Origin: DASQDN01 sp963825845
GTDB lineage: Bacteria; Acidobacteriota; Terriglobia; Bryobacterales; Bryobacteraceae
Assembly: GCA_963825845.1 (NCBI GenBank)
Contig: CAWGVL010000048.1
Coordinates: forward strand, 186,001 to 250,000
Length of the DNA stretch: 64,000 nucleotides
Direction: 5' to 3'
Positions 9,397 through 22,167 of the stretch are shown piece by piece. How positions within the stretch are numbered: the first letter of the stretch is position 1; each line of letters starts with the position of its first letter. A program made the position numbers and the translations under genes. The notes beneath the pieces were generated by a model. It was not told where the DNA came from, ran no database searches, and worked only from the letters and a program-made list of their open reading frames with translations.

Positions 9397-11932
<2,536 letters not shown>

Positions 11933-12228
11933 GTCCGTAATTCAGCCTATTTAGCCGGGCAACATGGTGCACTATCGCGGCTGCGTAGAGCATATCCGAT
12001 TCTTAATTGGCCCATAATATGACAGGTGGAAGCCGAAGCTTGATATCCACTTTGACGGTTTGTCGCCGTTACGTTCATTGGCTTTGGTCGCGGGAGCCAT
12101 GAGGGGCATGGTTACAGTCCGGCGGGGACGTCAACTCCATCGAAGACCCAGACTCCCGCGGAGTTATAACAAGATGTGAGTAGATGCGCAAATCGCATAA
12201 GCTCTCTATCGGACAGCAATCTAGCCTG
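11933..12228. other. Non-coding stretch upstream of the kinase gene
   Basis: This 296-base region should hold the minus-strand promoter of the kinase/propeller gene. I see no convincing -35/-10 pair and no ribosome binding site before its ATG. A 64-codon open frame on the minus strand (12112-12306) has no recognisable features and overlaps the plus-strand CXXC fragment, so I do not call it. Confidence 0.4.
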
Positions 12229-12700
12229 GTGAAGTTCTGGCAGCCAATCTCCCCGTGTTACCGTTCCGACTACGAGCGCTCGCATACCAACGGCAGCGTC
12301 GAGCAACGATTCGGGTTGCCCGGCATTGCATGTAATGTCTGTGCGAAGACGTGGGGCGGTTCCAGGGTGGTCTCCTTCGAGTAGACCTCATCCCTCCCGA
12401 ATCACAAGAGAGCCAGAGACCGCTGGCCCATAGCGCGAAATGAACACGCTGAGCTACAACAACAACTTTTTAAGGAGCTCGATATTCATCGGTAAGCCCT
12501 TCGTTGACCTCCGTCCAGGGGATGGCTTTCGGCCATGTTACTTTGACGTTCCAGCACGTCTTCGCGCCGATTTCTTGTGGGCGGGCGTTGGCATTCTCGT
12601 AGTATCTGAGCGAATCAAAAGCTTATTGTCGATTTGTGTGGCGATGGGATTGCCGTTCACCAATCGCGCTTAGGAAGATGGGGGAGCGCGAACGCAAACT
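12229..12700 (+). pseudogene. Broken gene resembling double-CXXCG motif proteins
   Basis: Three plus-strand fragments in different frames read like one protein. From a GTG at 12229 comes VKFWQPISP, then FGLPGIACNVCAKTWGG with one CXXC pair. After a frameshift near 12375 comes VDLIPPESQE, and after another near 12440-12500 KPFVDLRPGDGFRP and DFLWAGVGILVVSERIKSLL. The order FGLPG-CxxC-x-TW, then a VDL block, then a PGxxFxP block recalls from memory the myxobacterial double-CXXCG (Gmx) family, some of which are immunity-like proteins. The second CXXCG was not found. It may be a decayed gene or one hit by sequencing indels. I am confident that something protein-like is here, not of the family. 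Confidence 0.33.
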
Positions 12701-13055
12701 CCCGGCGCCACACCCCTGCCAAGCACTGGTGAGCTGGAAGGCGTCATCCACCAAGTTCCTCTCTCAAGTGACAAGACCGTCGATTCTGCCTGCGGAAGCA
12801 GCGTGACGAGGACCTGACGGCCGGATTGCTGATCGCGCTCCCCGCCGCCCAGCGGGATCCATATACGGGTGAGGGGTAGCTTCAGTCCGGCTTCGGTTCG
12901 TGGATTCGCACCGCTCGCGATCGCCGGCCGGGTTCCGCAATCCCCTTGGACGTGTCGTCACCTACTCGCGAAAGTGTCGGCTTGCGCAGCGGGGCACTCG
13001 TCCGATACTCCGGCGCTAACAGAAATGTGCGGTGACTATCCGACAGACACACCAC
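12701..13055. other. Region without an identified gene
   Basis: The minus strand has one open, protein-like frame (about 12890 to 12670, including RIWIPLGGGERDQQ and VLVTLLPQAESTVLSLERG) without a recognisable start. On the plus strand a frame continues from the CXXC fragment to about 12810. I cannot assign either. The stretch ends at the DUF1501 stop codon. Confidence 0.25.
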
Positions 13056-14482
13056 TCAAGCCAAAATATCAGTAACCACATTGCCCGCAATCCCCGTCAA
13101 CCGCGCATCCAGCCCCTGGAACTTGACCGTCAATCGCTTGTGATCGATGCCGAGCAGGTGCAGCATCGTCGCATGGAAATCCGGAACCGCCACCGGATTC
13201 TCCTCGGCAGCGTAACCGAGTTCATCCGTCGTCCCATATGTGATCCCGCCCTTGATCCCGCCGCCGGCCAGTAGATACGAGAAGCCTTTGATGTGATGGT
13301 CACGCCCGTCGCCGCCCTGTGACATCGGCGTCCTGCCGAACTCCCCGCCCCACACGACCAGCGTGTCTTCGAGCATTCCGCGCTGCTTCAGATCCGTGAT
13401 CAGCGCCGCCGTCGCGTGATCCACTTCCTGAGCCTTGCTGATGACGTTGTTCTTCACGCCTGTATGGTGGTCCCAATCGCGGTGATAGAGCTGGATGAAC
13501 CGCACTCCCCGCTCAGCCAGTCGCCGCGCGAGCAGACAGTTCGAAGCATAGGATCCATCGCCCGGCTGCGCCCCATACATGTCGAGAACGCTCTGCGGCT
13601 CCTTGGACATGTCCACCAGGTCCGGGACACTCGCCTGCATCCGAAACGCCATCTCATACTGCGCGACGCGCGTCAGAATCTCCGGATCGGCCAGTTGCTT
13701 GTGTCCGTGCCGGTTCAGCGCGTTGATGGCCTCGATCGTCTCGTCCTGCGTCGTCTTGTGCGACGCCTTCGCGGATTGTGTGATGTACAGCACCGGATCG
13801 CCGATCGAGTTGAACTTCACGCCCTGGAAACGGCTCGGCAGAATCCCCGCAGACCATTGCCGCGCCGCGATCGGCTGCATCTGCCCGCCCTTGCCCGACG
13901 ACATCAGCACCACATAGCCGGGCAGGTTCTCCGTCTCGGCGCCCGAGCCCGTACAGCACCCACGAGCCCATGCTCGGCCGGCCCGTGATGATGGAGCCGG
14001 TGTTCATCAAGCGTGTGCGCCGGATCATGGTTGATCTGCTCCGTCCACATGGACCGCACGATGCAAAGGTCGTCCGCCACGCTGCCCGATATGCGGGAAC
14101 AGCTCGCACATCTCCTGGCCCGACTTTCCGAATTTCTTGAACTTGTGCTGCGGTCCGAAGCAGGTCAGCGTCTGGCCGCGAAGCTGCGCGATCTGCTGCC
14201 CTTTCGTAAACGACTCGGGCATGCCCTTGCCGTGCATCTCGGCCAGCTTCGGCTTGTAGTCGAAGGTCTCCAGGTGCGACGGCCCGCCTGCCTGGTAAAG
14301 GAAGATCACCCGCTTCGCTTTCGGCCGCGTGGTGCAGCGGATTCACAACACCCTTGGACACCATCGTGGGTTCGTCCGCGCCTTCAGAAGCTGCGGATCG
14401 AGCAGCGTGTTCAACGAAACCAGTCCCAAGGCTCGCGAGCCCTTGCCGCAGAAACGTTCGTCGTAAAGTGTATCTCGTTCAC
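13056..14482 (-). CDS. DUF1501 (sulfatase-like) protein, frameshifted
   Basis: About 475 aa after repair. DUF1501 proteins belong to the alkaline phosphatase/sulfatase fold and are usually Tat-exported. Here the reading passes through several frames: FLRQGLASLGLVSLNTLLDP, then IFLYQAGGPSHLETFDYKP, the CELFPHIG and NTGSIITGRPSMGSWVLYGLG blocks, and a long clean C-terminal part with GGEFGRTPMSQGGDGRDHH. Breaks lie near 14445, 14395, 14320, 14080, 14035 and 13935. The GTG start at 14482 is one base after the stop of the DUF1549 gene, so the two form an operon. This pairing is typical of Planctomycetes and Solibacter-type acidobacteria. The substrate is unknown; a role in degrading sulfated or complex glycans is often proposed for such clusters but is not shown here. 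Confidence 0.82.
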
Positions 14483-14483
14483 G

Positions 14484-17400
14484 TCAATTCCTCGTGATCG
14501 TCTCGTGCAGATTCAGGATCGTTCGCGCAACGGTAGTCAACGCCGCCAACGCCGGCCTCGGATTCGCCGACCTCGCAGTCTGCTTCGTTCCCGAATCAAA
14601 GTACTTCTTGTGCAGGTCCGTCAGGATCTTGCCGCTCCGTCTTGTCCGGAGTACGATTCAACGCCTGCTGAAACGCCCAATCGAGACGCGCCATCCAGAT
14701 TCTTCCCATGGGCGCCGATCCGCTTCGCGAACGCGTGCGCGGCCTCCACGTAGATCGGATCGTTCAGCAGCACCAGCGCCTGCAGAGGCGTATTCGAGTT
14801 CACCCGATTCACCGTACACTCCTCGCGACTCGGAGCATCGAACGCCACCAGGCTCGGATGCAGGAACGTCCGCTGCCAGTGCGTGTACAAGCGCGCGACG
14901 GTGCAGATCATCCCCGCGGCTAGCCGAGTACTCGCGCTTCGGGAAAATTCAACGCGCCATGATAACCTTCCGGCTGAACGGGCTTCACGCTCGGTCCCGC
15001 CGAACTTCTCCGCCAGCAGTCCGGACACCGCCAGCACGGTGTCATGGACAACCTCTGCATCGACGCGGAATCGGTTCTGCCTCGCGAGCAGACGATTGTA
15101 CGGGTCTTTCTCATCCAGCGCGGCGCTACTCATCGACGACTGCCTGTACGTGTGGCTCGTGACGATCAATCGCGTCAGCGCCCGTACATCCCAGCGAATC
15201 GCAGAAACTCGGATGCGAGCGAGTCCAGCAGTTCAGGATGCGTAGGCCATTCGCCCTGTGATCCGAGGTCCTCCAGCACTTTGGATAGCCCTGTCCCGAA
15301 GTACTGCCGCCAGGTCCGGTTGACGAAAACTCGAGGCGTTAGCGGATTGTCCTTCGAAACAAGCCAGTTCGCCAGATCGAGCCGAGTGGCTTTGCCCTCG
15401 GGAGTCTCCAATTTTCCGAAAACAACAGGAATCGCCGGAGCTCACGAGGTCACCCGTTTCATCGAGAAAATTGCCCCGCCGCAGGATGCGGGTTTCTCGC
15501 GGCCGGGTTCGCTCTGTGGTGATCACACTTGGAATCGCGGCCTGCAGCAGTGTGCGCTCCGCCTCGAGCTTTGCCAGCCGAACGATGCTTTCCTGCAGAT
15601 CAGGTTGCGACCAAAGGAAATGCTTGGTGACCAGTTCCTGCTGTTCCTCCGTGCGTTCCGGTTCCTCCGTCTCCATCGCTTTCAGAACCAGCGGCGGCAC
15701 TCCGAAATCTGTCGGGACAGCTAAGAGGCTAAGGTCGGAATCCTTCTTGGCGACGCGGCGTTTCTGATTCGAATCACCCGTTTCAGGGGCCGAATACTCC
15801 GCATCGGACAACGCCATCCGAAATCTGCCCATCGTCGCCTTACGGAACACTCGAATCGTGCTTGATCCGCACCGTGATCACAGATTCAGCCGTCGTCGTC
15901 ACCTTTTCTTTCAAGCCGCAGCGCCAGGAACGGATTGCGATGCTCACCGAAGCTGACGGCCCACCCGTCGCCGGATCGCCGTCGATCGCTGCCATGGCTG
16001 TATGCTCGACAGGTTCGCCGAACTCCGTCGAGTTCGCCAGGACAAAATCGACCTTGCGCGACTGACCGCCCTCGACGACATCCGCTTCCACTTCCGTCAC
16101 GACAAACCGGTCCGCGCCGCGCGAGACGCGATTCCCTGGCAGAGCTTTCGTCCTGCTGCACATCGATCCCGAGCGCCGTCCATGTGCCCGCGCCGGGCTT
16201 CAACTGCACTACGTATGTTTCGTTATCCGGATTGGGACCTGATGCAACAATCAGACCCGGGCTCTTTTTCTTTTGCTCAGTGAACACTGACCCCGCCAGA
16301 TAGAAGCTTGCATCCAGCGGCTCGTCTTTATAGATCGTCAGCTTCGCGCCGTTCGAACTCGATGCGGATACGGGCTGCTGATATTTCCAGGCGAGTTTCC
16401 CGGCCTCGTGGCCCGCCGAGTGTCTTTCTCCTCCCACTCCCACCGGCGCTCCTTGAGCGTCTTGGCGGTCGCAAGCAGGCCTTTCTGCACCGACGCGATC
16501 TCGGCTTCGAGTTTCGCCAGTTGTTGCTCCTGCTCTGGCGTTGGCAGCGAAAGTTTCACACCCCACGCCTTGGCTCCGCGGTCGGGAATCAGGCCAGTCT
16601 CCCTGATATCTGAGAAGAAGGCCTTCATCGAATAGAAGTCTTTTGCCAGGTACGGATCGAATTTATGGTCGTGACACTCCGCGCATCCGACCGTTGCTCC
16701 GAGCCACACCGTGCTGACCGTGCGGACCCGATCGGCGCCATACTTCGCGAGATATTCCTTCGGCTGAATGCCGCCTTCCGCCGAAGCTCGATTCAGACGA
16801 TTGAACGCCGAAGCGACCTTCTGCTCCCTCGTACCGTTCGGAACCAGATCGCCGGCCAACTGCTCGCGCGTGAACTGATCAAAGGGCTTGTTCTTCAGAA
16901 ACGATTGCAGAACGTAGTCGCGATAGGGCCATGCCGGCCAGGGATTATCACCATGGAACCCGGCGGTATCCGCATACCGCACCGCATCAAGCCACCGCAT
17001 CGTCTGCATTTCTGCGTGGCGTTGCGATGCGAGCAGCCGATCGACGACTTTCTCGTACGCATCGGCGCTCTTGTCTTCGAGGAAGGCTTTCATCTCTTCC
17101 TGCGTCGGAGGAACACCCGTCAGATCGAGCGTCACTCGACGAAGGAGTGTCCTTCGATCCGCCTCGGGGGAAGGCTTGAGATGCTCTTGCTCGAGCTCGG
17201 CCTGAATGAACGCGTCGATTGGGTTGCGCACCATCGATGCATCTACGACGGTCGGAGGTTGAGACTTGCGGATGGGTTCATATGCCCAATGGCCTTCGTA
17301 CTCCGCGCCTTCAGCCACCCACCGTTTGATCGTGTCTTTCTGCGCTGCCGTCAGCTCTTTATGAGCCTGCTTCGGAGGCATGATCTTCGCCGGATTTTCC

Positions 17401-17674
17401 GCAAAGAATCGCTGGATAATCGCACTCTTCGCCGGGATCGCCAGGAACGATCGGTGTCACACCGGACTTGGTTGTTTTCAGCGCATCCTGCCGGATATCG
17501 AGACGCAGGCCCGCCATACGGGACTTCGCAGTCGGGTCCATGACAACGGAAGCAGGTATCCGACATGATGGGCCGGATATCGCGATTGAATTTGACCGTG
17601 GGAGTCGCTGCACGTGCCACACTCGAGGTGACCAGCAGCACGAAGACGACAAGTCGCGCGTGCCCGAACTGCAT
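14484..17674 (-). CDS. PSCyt1-DUF1549-DUF1553 cytochrome-like protein, frameshifted
   Basis: About 1060 aa after repair. The ATG at 17674 begins a signal peptide (VVFVLLVTSSVARA), followed by the Planctomycete-type cytochrome 1 domain with haem motif CFRCH. DUF1549 (from MPPKQAHKELTAAQ, with IDAFIQAELEQE and DRLLASQRHAEM) includes a second haem-like motif CAECHDHKFDP. A linker with coiled-coil character follows (about 16500-16400), then a Concanavalin-like insertion (16300-15850) and DUF1553 (NRTWRQYFGTGL, FDAPSREECTVNR). At least seven frame changes occur between 17560 and 14600. The C-terminus ends with RTILNLHETITRN, out of frame with the preceding part. It is longer than the second copy at 38369 because of the extra insert. 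It is exported, probably periplasmic; the redox partner is unknown. Confidence 0.8.
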
Positions 17675-17781
17675 ACTTCGCTCTATCTTATCGATAAAGT
17701 AATCGCCCCATCGTAAATGCAACCGAGCCGCGACTATAAAGGAGCGTGAATCGTGCGCCCCTGCGATATGATGCCCGCGAG

Positions 17782-19048
17782 ATGAACCGCCGCGTCTTCT
17801 TCCAAACCGCCCTATCCGCCACTCCGCTGCTTGAGGGCTCAAGGCAAGAAATACAAAACAGCGTTGATCGGCTCGGGATGGTGGGGAATGAATATCCTCC
17901 GCGAGGCCCTCGCCTCAGGCGAATGCTCTGCCGTAGCGCTCGCCGACCCGGATCCGAACCAGATGGACAAGGCGGCCGCGGAGATCGCGAAACTCTCATC
18001 CGACCAGCCCCGGCGATACAAGGATTATCGGGAGATGCTCAAGAAGGAGCGACCCGACATCGCAATCGTCGCCACGCCCGATCACTGGCACGCGCTCCCG
18101 ACCATCGACGCAGTCGAAGCAGGCGCGCATGTCTACGTGGAGAAACCGATCAGCCACACCATCGACGAAGGCAAAGCGATGGTGAAGGCGGCTCGCGAAT
18201 CCGACCGGCTCGTACAAGTCGGACTGCATCGCCGGGTCTCTCCGCATCCTATTACGGGCATGCAGTTCCTCAAATCCGGGAAGGTCGGCAAAATCGGAAT
18301 GGTCCGAACCTTCGCGCACGCCGGCGGGAGGCTCCGGAACGAAGAGCCCCGACAGTGATCCGCCGGCAGGCATGGATTGGGATCTCTGGCTGGGTCCGGC
18401 TCCGAAGCGCCCTTTCAACAAGGCGATTCATCCGCGGGGCTTCCGGCAATTTCTCGACTTCGCGAACGGAACGCTCGGGCGATTGGGGCGTGCACTGGAT
18501 GGATCAGGTCTTATGGTGGACCGAAGAGACACATCCGAAATCCGTGTACTCTACCGCCGGCCGTTTCGTGCGCGAGGACTCGACCGACGCGCCCGATACC
18601 CAGATCGTCACCTACGAGTTCGATACGTTCCGCTGCACATGGGAGCAGCGGCATTATGCCGGCAACAACGCCGAGCAGCATCTGATCGGCGCTTACTTCT
18701 ACGGCACGGAAGGCACATTCCACATGGGCTGGCGCGACGGTTGGACCTTCTACCCTGCAAAGAAGAGCGAAAAGATCATTCATGTCGAGCCGCAGTTGAA
18801 TGACCCTGACGGCCAGAACATCAAAGAACTGTGGGCCGACTTCATGCAGGCGATCGCGACACAAGCGCAAACCGGTCCGCGATATCGAGATCGGCTATCG
18901 AGCCACCAACGCTGCATTGCTAGGCATGGTGAGTTGGCGCCTCGGCAGAAGTATCCAGTGGGACGGGAATCAGTGTCCGAAGGATGCCGCAGCAAATAAA
19001 CTCCTCCGCCGAGCCTATCGCAAACCGTGGGAGTATCCCTCCGTCTGA
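17782..19048 (+). CDS. Gfo/Idh/MocA family oxidoreductase, Tat-type signal, frameshifted
   Basis: About 422 aa after repair. The ATG at 17782 starts a Tat-like leader (MNRRVFFQTALSATPLL). After a +1 shift near 17832 comes the Rossmann nucleotide-binding motif ALIGSGWWGMN, then EKPISHT, a hallmark of Gfo/Idh/MocA enzymes. The C-terminal substrate domain is read through shifts near 18345, 18480 and 18880 and contains GVHWMDQVLWW and FYGTEGTFHMGW. Such secreted family members are common in acidobacteria and Planctomycetes and probably act on sugars or cyclitols with a bound NAD(P). It is divergent from the DUF1549 gene with a gap of 107 bases. A GTG at 17746 with AAGGAGC just before it is a possible but less likely start. 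Confidence 0.83.
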
Positions 19049-19051
19049 AAC

Positions 19052-21719
19052 TCAATCTCTGCGCAGCGCGCTAGCCGGATTGATCAGCGTCGCGCGAACA
19101 GCGGGTACGGCCGATGCGGTCGCCGTCACAACAACTAGAAACACGGCAACCAGCGCGAATGTAGATGGATCCGACGGCTTGATGCCGAACAGCATGCTCT
19201 CCAGCAGCCGCGTCATGGACAGCGCGCCCGCGATGCCTACAACGAGCCCGGCAAACGCGAGTTTCAATCCATGCGAGACAATCAGCCAAAGAATTGCCGT
19301 TCGCGGCGCGCCGAGCGACGAACGAATTCCGATCTCATGGAAACGGTCGCTCACCGAATAGCTCATCACGCCATAAATCCCGATCACGGCTAACGCCAGC
19401 GCAATCGCCGCAAACAACCCGAGCGCTCTCGCATAAAACTGCGTTCCTGATGACCGGATCGTGATATGCGCCGAATGCGGCCGCATATCGAAAATCACCA
19501 GCTCTTTGTCAAAATCGGCAACAATCTTCGCGATCGTCTCCTGCTTTACGGCGCCGTCCGCCTTCTGCTTCAGGATCAGGTTCGGCCGGAATCGCTGTCC
19601 CTGGAAATTCCCCGGGATCTCACGAGGCTGCTGGAGATACGACGTGAAGATTTCGGGCCGAACAGTGACACGAGGGGAGAATTGGGTGAAGTCAGCCACG
19701 ACGCCGACGATTTCCCTCGGCCTTTCTTCCGGCCCAATACTCAGCTTTACGACCTTTCCGACGGCCGAACCATCCGGGAAGAACTCACGCGCAAACGCTT
19801 CATTCACCACCGCAACCCAAGCTCCGGCGGCCGTATCGGCTTCAGTCAAGTAGCGGCCGCGCCGGAGCGGAATCCGGAGCGTCTCGAAGAACCCGTCCGT
19901 GATTACATTGAACTCGGCACGGCGGAGTTCAATCTCGGACTCCGTCCCTCCCACGATCCGAACGCTCACACCAGGGGAATGAGCCGGACCCATGGGCACA
20001 CTCCCGGCGAGCGGCCGCCTTATCCACTCCCGGAATCGCTCGCGCTTCTCGCAGCACGTGCTCGACAAACTGAGCCGTCGGCGGCTCGACATATCTCATA
20101 TCGAGGTCCCGCTGCGGCGCATCCGTCATGTACCGAGTTCCCGAGATATGAAGCTGCGCGATCGTAACGTTTGTAGGATCGAATCCCGTTTCATGAGTCT
20201 GAAGCCGATAAACACTGCTTACCGTCAATCCCGCGCCCACCAGCAGGATCAAGGCGAGCGCGATCTCGGAGGCGACCAACAGGGACCGCAGCCGTTGCCG
20301 TTTTCTTCCTGCTGATCCCCGGCCCGCATCTTTCAGAGCCTCCGTCAGGTCCACCTTCGAGCCTTCCAGCGCGGGGAAGAAGGCAGCCAGTATCCCCGAT
20401 AACGCCGCCGCGGCCGCCGTGAACGCAAGAACGTACAAATTCAGTTCGATCTTGCTTGCGCCTGGAAATCCCGGCGGCGCAGAAACTCGGAATAAAGCGA
20501 TCCCGCCGTACGCGACCGCCAGGCCAACCAGTACGCCCGGAACCGCCAGCACCATTCCGTCCGCAAGCAGTTCGCGCATGAGCCGCTGTCGTCCAGCGCC
20601 AAGAGCGGCCCGGACCGAGATCTCACGCCTGCGCGCGATCGCCCGCGTCAGCAGCAGGTTCGCGACATTGGTACAGGCAATCAACAACACGAATGCTACT
20701 GCTCCCAACAGCGGGTACAGCGTCGCTCCGAGTTGGCGGTTCCGCTCCTCCAACATCGGAATCGCGAGCAGACCGCGATTTCGATTCGTATCGGGGTACG
20801 CCTCGCCGAGATTCGCCGCGATGCGGTCCAACTCGGCCTGCGCGCGCTCGAGCGAGCTTCCATGCTTCACCTTCGCCGTAGCCAGCAGCCACGGCGCGGA
20901 ACGCTGCACCCACTGTGACCCCGGTGCAAGATCGATCGGGGTCCACATCTCCACGCCCGGATCGCTCTCGAGGATTTCGAACCCTATAGGAATCACACCA
21001 ACGATCGGAAACACGCGGCCATCGATAATCAGTTTGCGTCCGAGGACGTTCGGATCGGCGTTGAACCGGCGCCGCCAGTATCCTTCGCTGATCACCGCGG
21101 GCCGTTCGGCTTCTTCCCCGGCACGGAATAATCGTCCGATCACAGGGCGGACCGCGAGGGAATCCAGCAGTCCGGGCGTGATTTGCTGTCTGCGGATGCG
21201 TTCGGGCAGACCCGCTCCCGTTACAGTCGAAGCGCTCGATCCCGCAAACAGATGCCAGTCTTCGAACTCCGTGGTTTGCGAGCGCCAGTCCATGAAATCG
21301 GCGGATGTCACGCCGCCGGAGATCCACGATTCGGGCTGTTCAGGGATCGCGTGAATACCACCACGCGGCGGTCTGGCATCGGGGTGGGCGATCGGCCGGA
21401 GCAGCGACGCGTACACGATGCTGAACATCGTGGTGTTCGCTCCGATACCCAACGCGAGAGACAGGACGGCAATCACCGTCATCGACGGTTGAGCCAGCAG
21501 CCGCCGCGTGCTATGAACGATCTCCTGAATCATCATGCGATAACGCTCCTTGGCAGCGGTCGCGAGCACGTCGCCGATTGCTTCGAGACAAAACCATACA
21601 CGAGACGCGCCGCGCTCCTCGAGACACCGATCGTTCAGCGCCCGCAGCATTTCCGGCCCGTATTCGTTCCGGAAGTCGTCCGGATAAGCTCGGAGGAGCC
21701 AGACCCATAGACGCCGCAT
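19052..21719 (-). CDS. FtsX/MacB-type ABC transporter permease (acidobacterial ADOP family), one frameshift
   Basis: About 888 aa after repair. The N-terminus is the short soluble stretch typical of ADOP permeases (MRRLWVWLLRAYPDDFRNEYG), followed by transmembrane helix 1 (TVIAVLSLALGIGANTTMFS), a MacB periplasmic core domain, an FtsX domain with three helices, and then a second copy of core plus FtsX (GVMSYSVSDRFHEIGIRSSLGA). One +1 shift near 20020 splits it: upstream frame to about 20030, downstream frame from about 20020 to 19052. The ATG at 21719 lies four bases after the padR stop. These permeases have no linked ATPase, and their substrates are unknown. Control by the adjacent padR is inferred from the shared promoter. 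Confidence 0.9.
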
Positions 21720-21723
21720 GCGT

Positions 21724-22046
21724 TCACCTTGCCGGCTTTTCGCGAAGCTGACCGGCGGCGCGCTCGATAACGCCCTGCAAGCGCTCGAGTTCCGCCGAGC
21801 CACCCGCCGGCCGAGCACGGTGATGCTGTAATAGCGGCGCCGGTCGTCATGATCGGCGGCAGAAGGCGTGGCGGTTTCGCGAATGAGTTCGTCGTCGAGC
21901 AGACGCTTGATGGTCGTGTATAACGTTCCTGGATTGAGGCGGGCCTCGCCCATTACAGCGTAGCCATGCTTTGGACCGGAAGCTAACGCGACGAGAATCT
22001 GAAAAGCAGCAGAAGAAAGCGGGATGAAGTCGCCAACGCCGGGCAT
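21724..22046 (-). CDS. PadR family transcriptional repressor, one frameshift
   Basis: About 107 aa after repair. The winged helix is clear: LSSAAFQILVALASGPKHGYA, then LNPGTLYTTIKRLL, and a wing with DDRRRYYSIT. A one-base deletion near 21805 throws the last 30 residues out of frame. The repaired tail (AELERLQGVIERAAGQLRE) is the dimerisation helix, ending in TGA at 21724-21726. Because of the deletion, the frame appears fused to the permease, but the PadR stop and the permease ATG four bases later show two genes. PadR proteins repress their own operon and are released by ligand or stress. The promoter immediately upstream leaves only about six untranslated bases. Confidence 0.88.
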
Positions 22047-22051
22047 ATATC

Positions 22052-22086
22052 TTGGATCATTATATTCAGATCCAATATAGTGTCAA
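22052..22086 (-). promoter_or_regulatory. padR promoter with candidate PadR operator
   Basis: On the minus strand, TTGACA (22086-22081) and TATAAT (22064-22059) are both consensus, with 16 bases between. An inverted repeat TTGGATC-N10-GATCCAA (22052-22058 and 22069-22075) brackets the -10 box, as expected for a repressor site. The predicted transcription start is only five to seven bases before the ATG, so the mRNA is nearly leaderless and has no ribosome binding site. Sequence elements are seen; binding is inferred. Confidence 0.8.
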
Positions 22087-22087
22087 G

Positions 22088-22147
22088 GCGAAAAGCAAAC
22101 GGGCGCGATTCCATTAGGCTGCTGTAACCAGCTGGAATCGCGCCCGT
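22088..22147 (-). terminator. Rho-independent terminator of glnA
   Basis: A perfect 15-base inverted repeat (22099-22113 and 22133-22147, arm ACGGGCGCGATTCCA) with an inner GCTG/CAGC pairing is followed on the minus strand by the T-rich stretch GTTTGCTTTTCGC. It lies 21 bases after the glnA stop and directly before the -35 box of the padR promoter, so it insulates padR from glnA transcription. Confidence 0.85.
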
Positions 22148-22167
22148 GATGTAACCAATCAGGGAGT

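Noticed and set aside
12112..12306. Small minus-strand gene of 64 codons
   Set aside because: It overlaps the better supported plus-strand CXXC fragment and has no recognisable feature or ribosome binding site.
19929..22046. A PadR domain fused in frame to the permease
   Set aside because: A one-base deletion near 21805 creates the fusion. In the corrected frame the repressor has its normal dimer helix and a TGA four bases before the permease ATG.
22099..22147. The 15-base inverted repeat as an insertion sequence end or operator
   Set aside because: It has a T-rich tail on the glnA strand just after the glnA stop, which is the pattern of a terminator.
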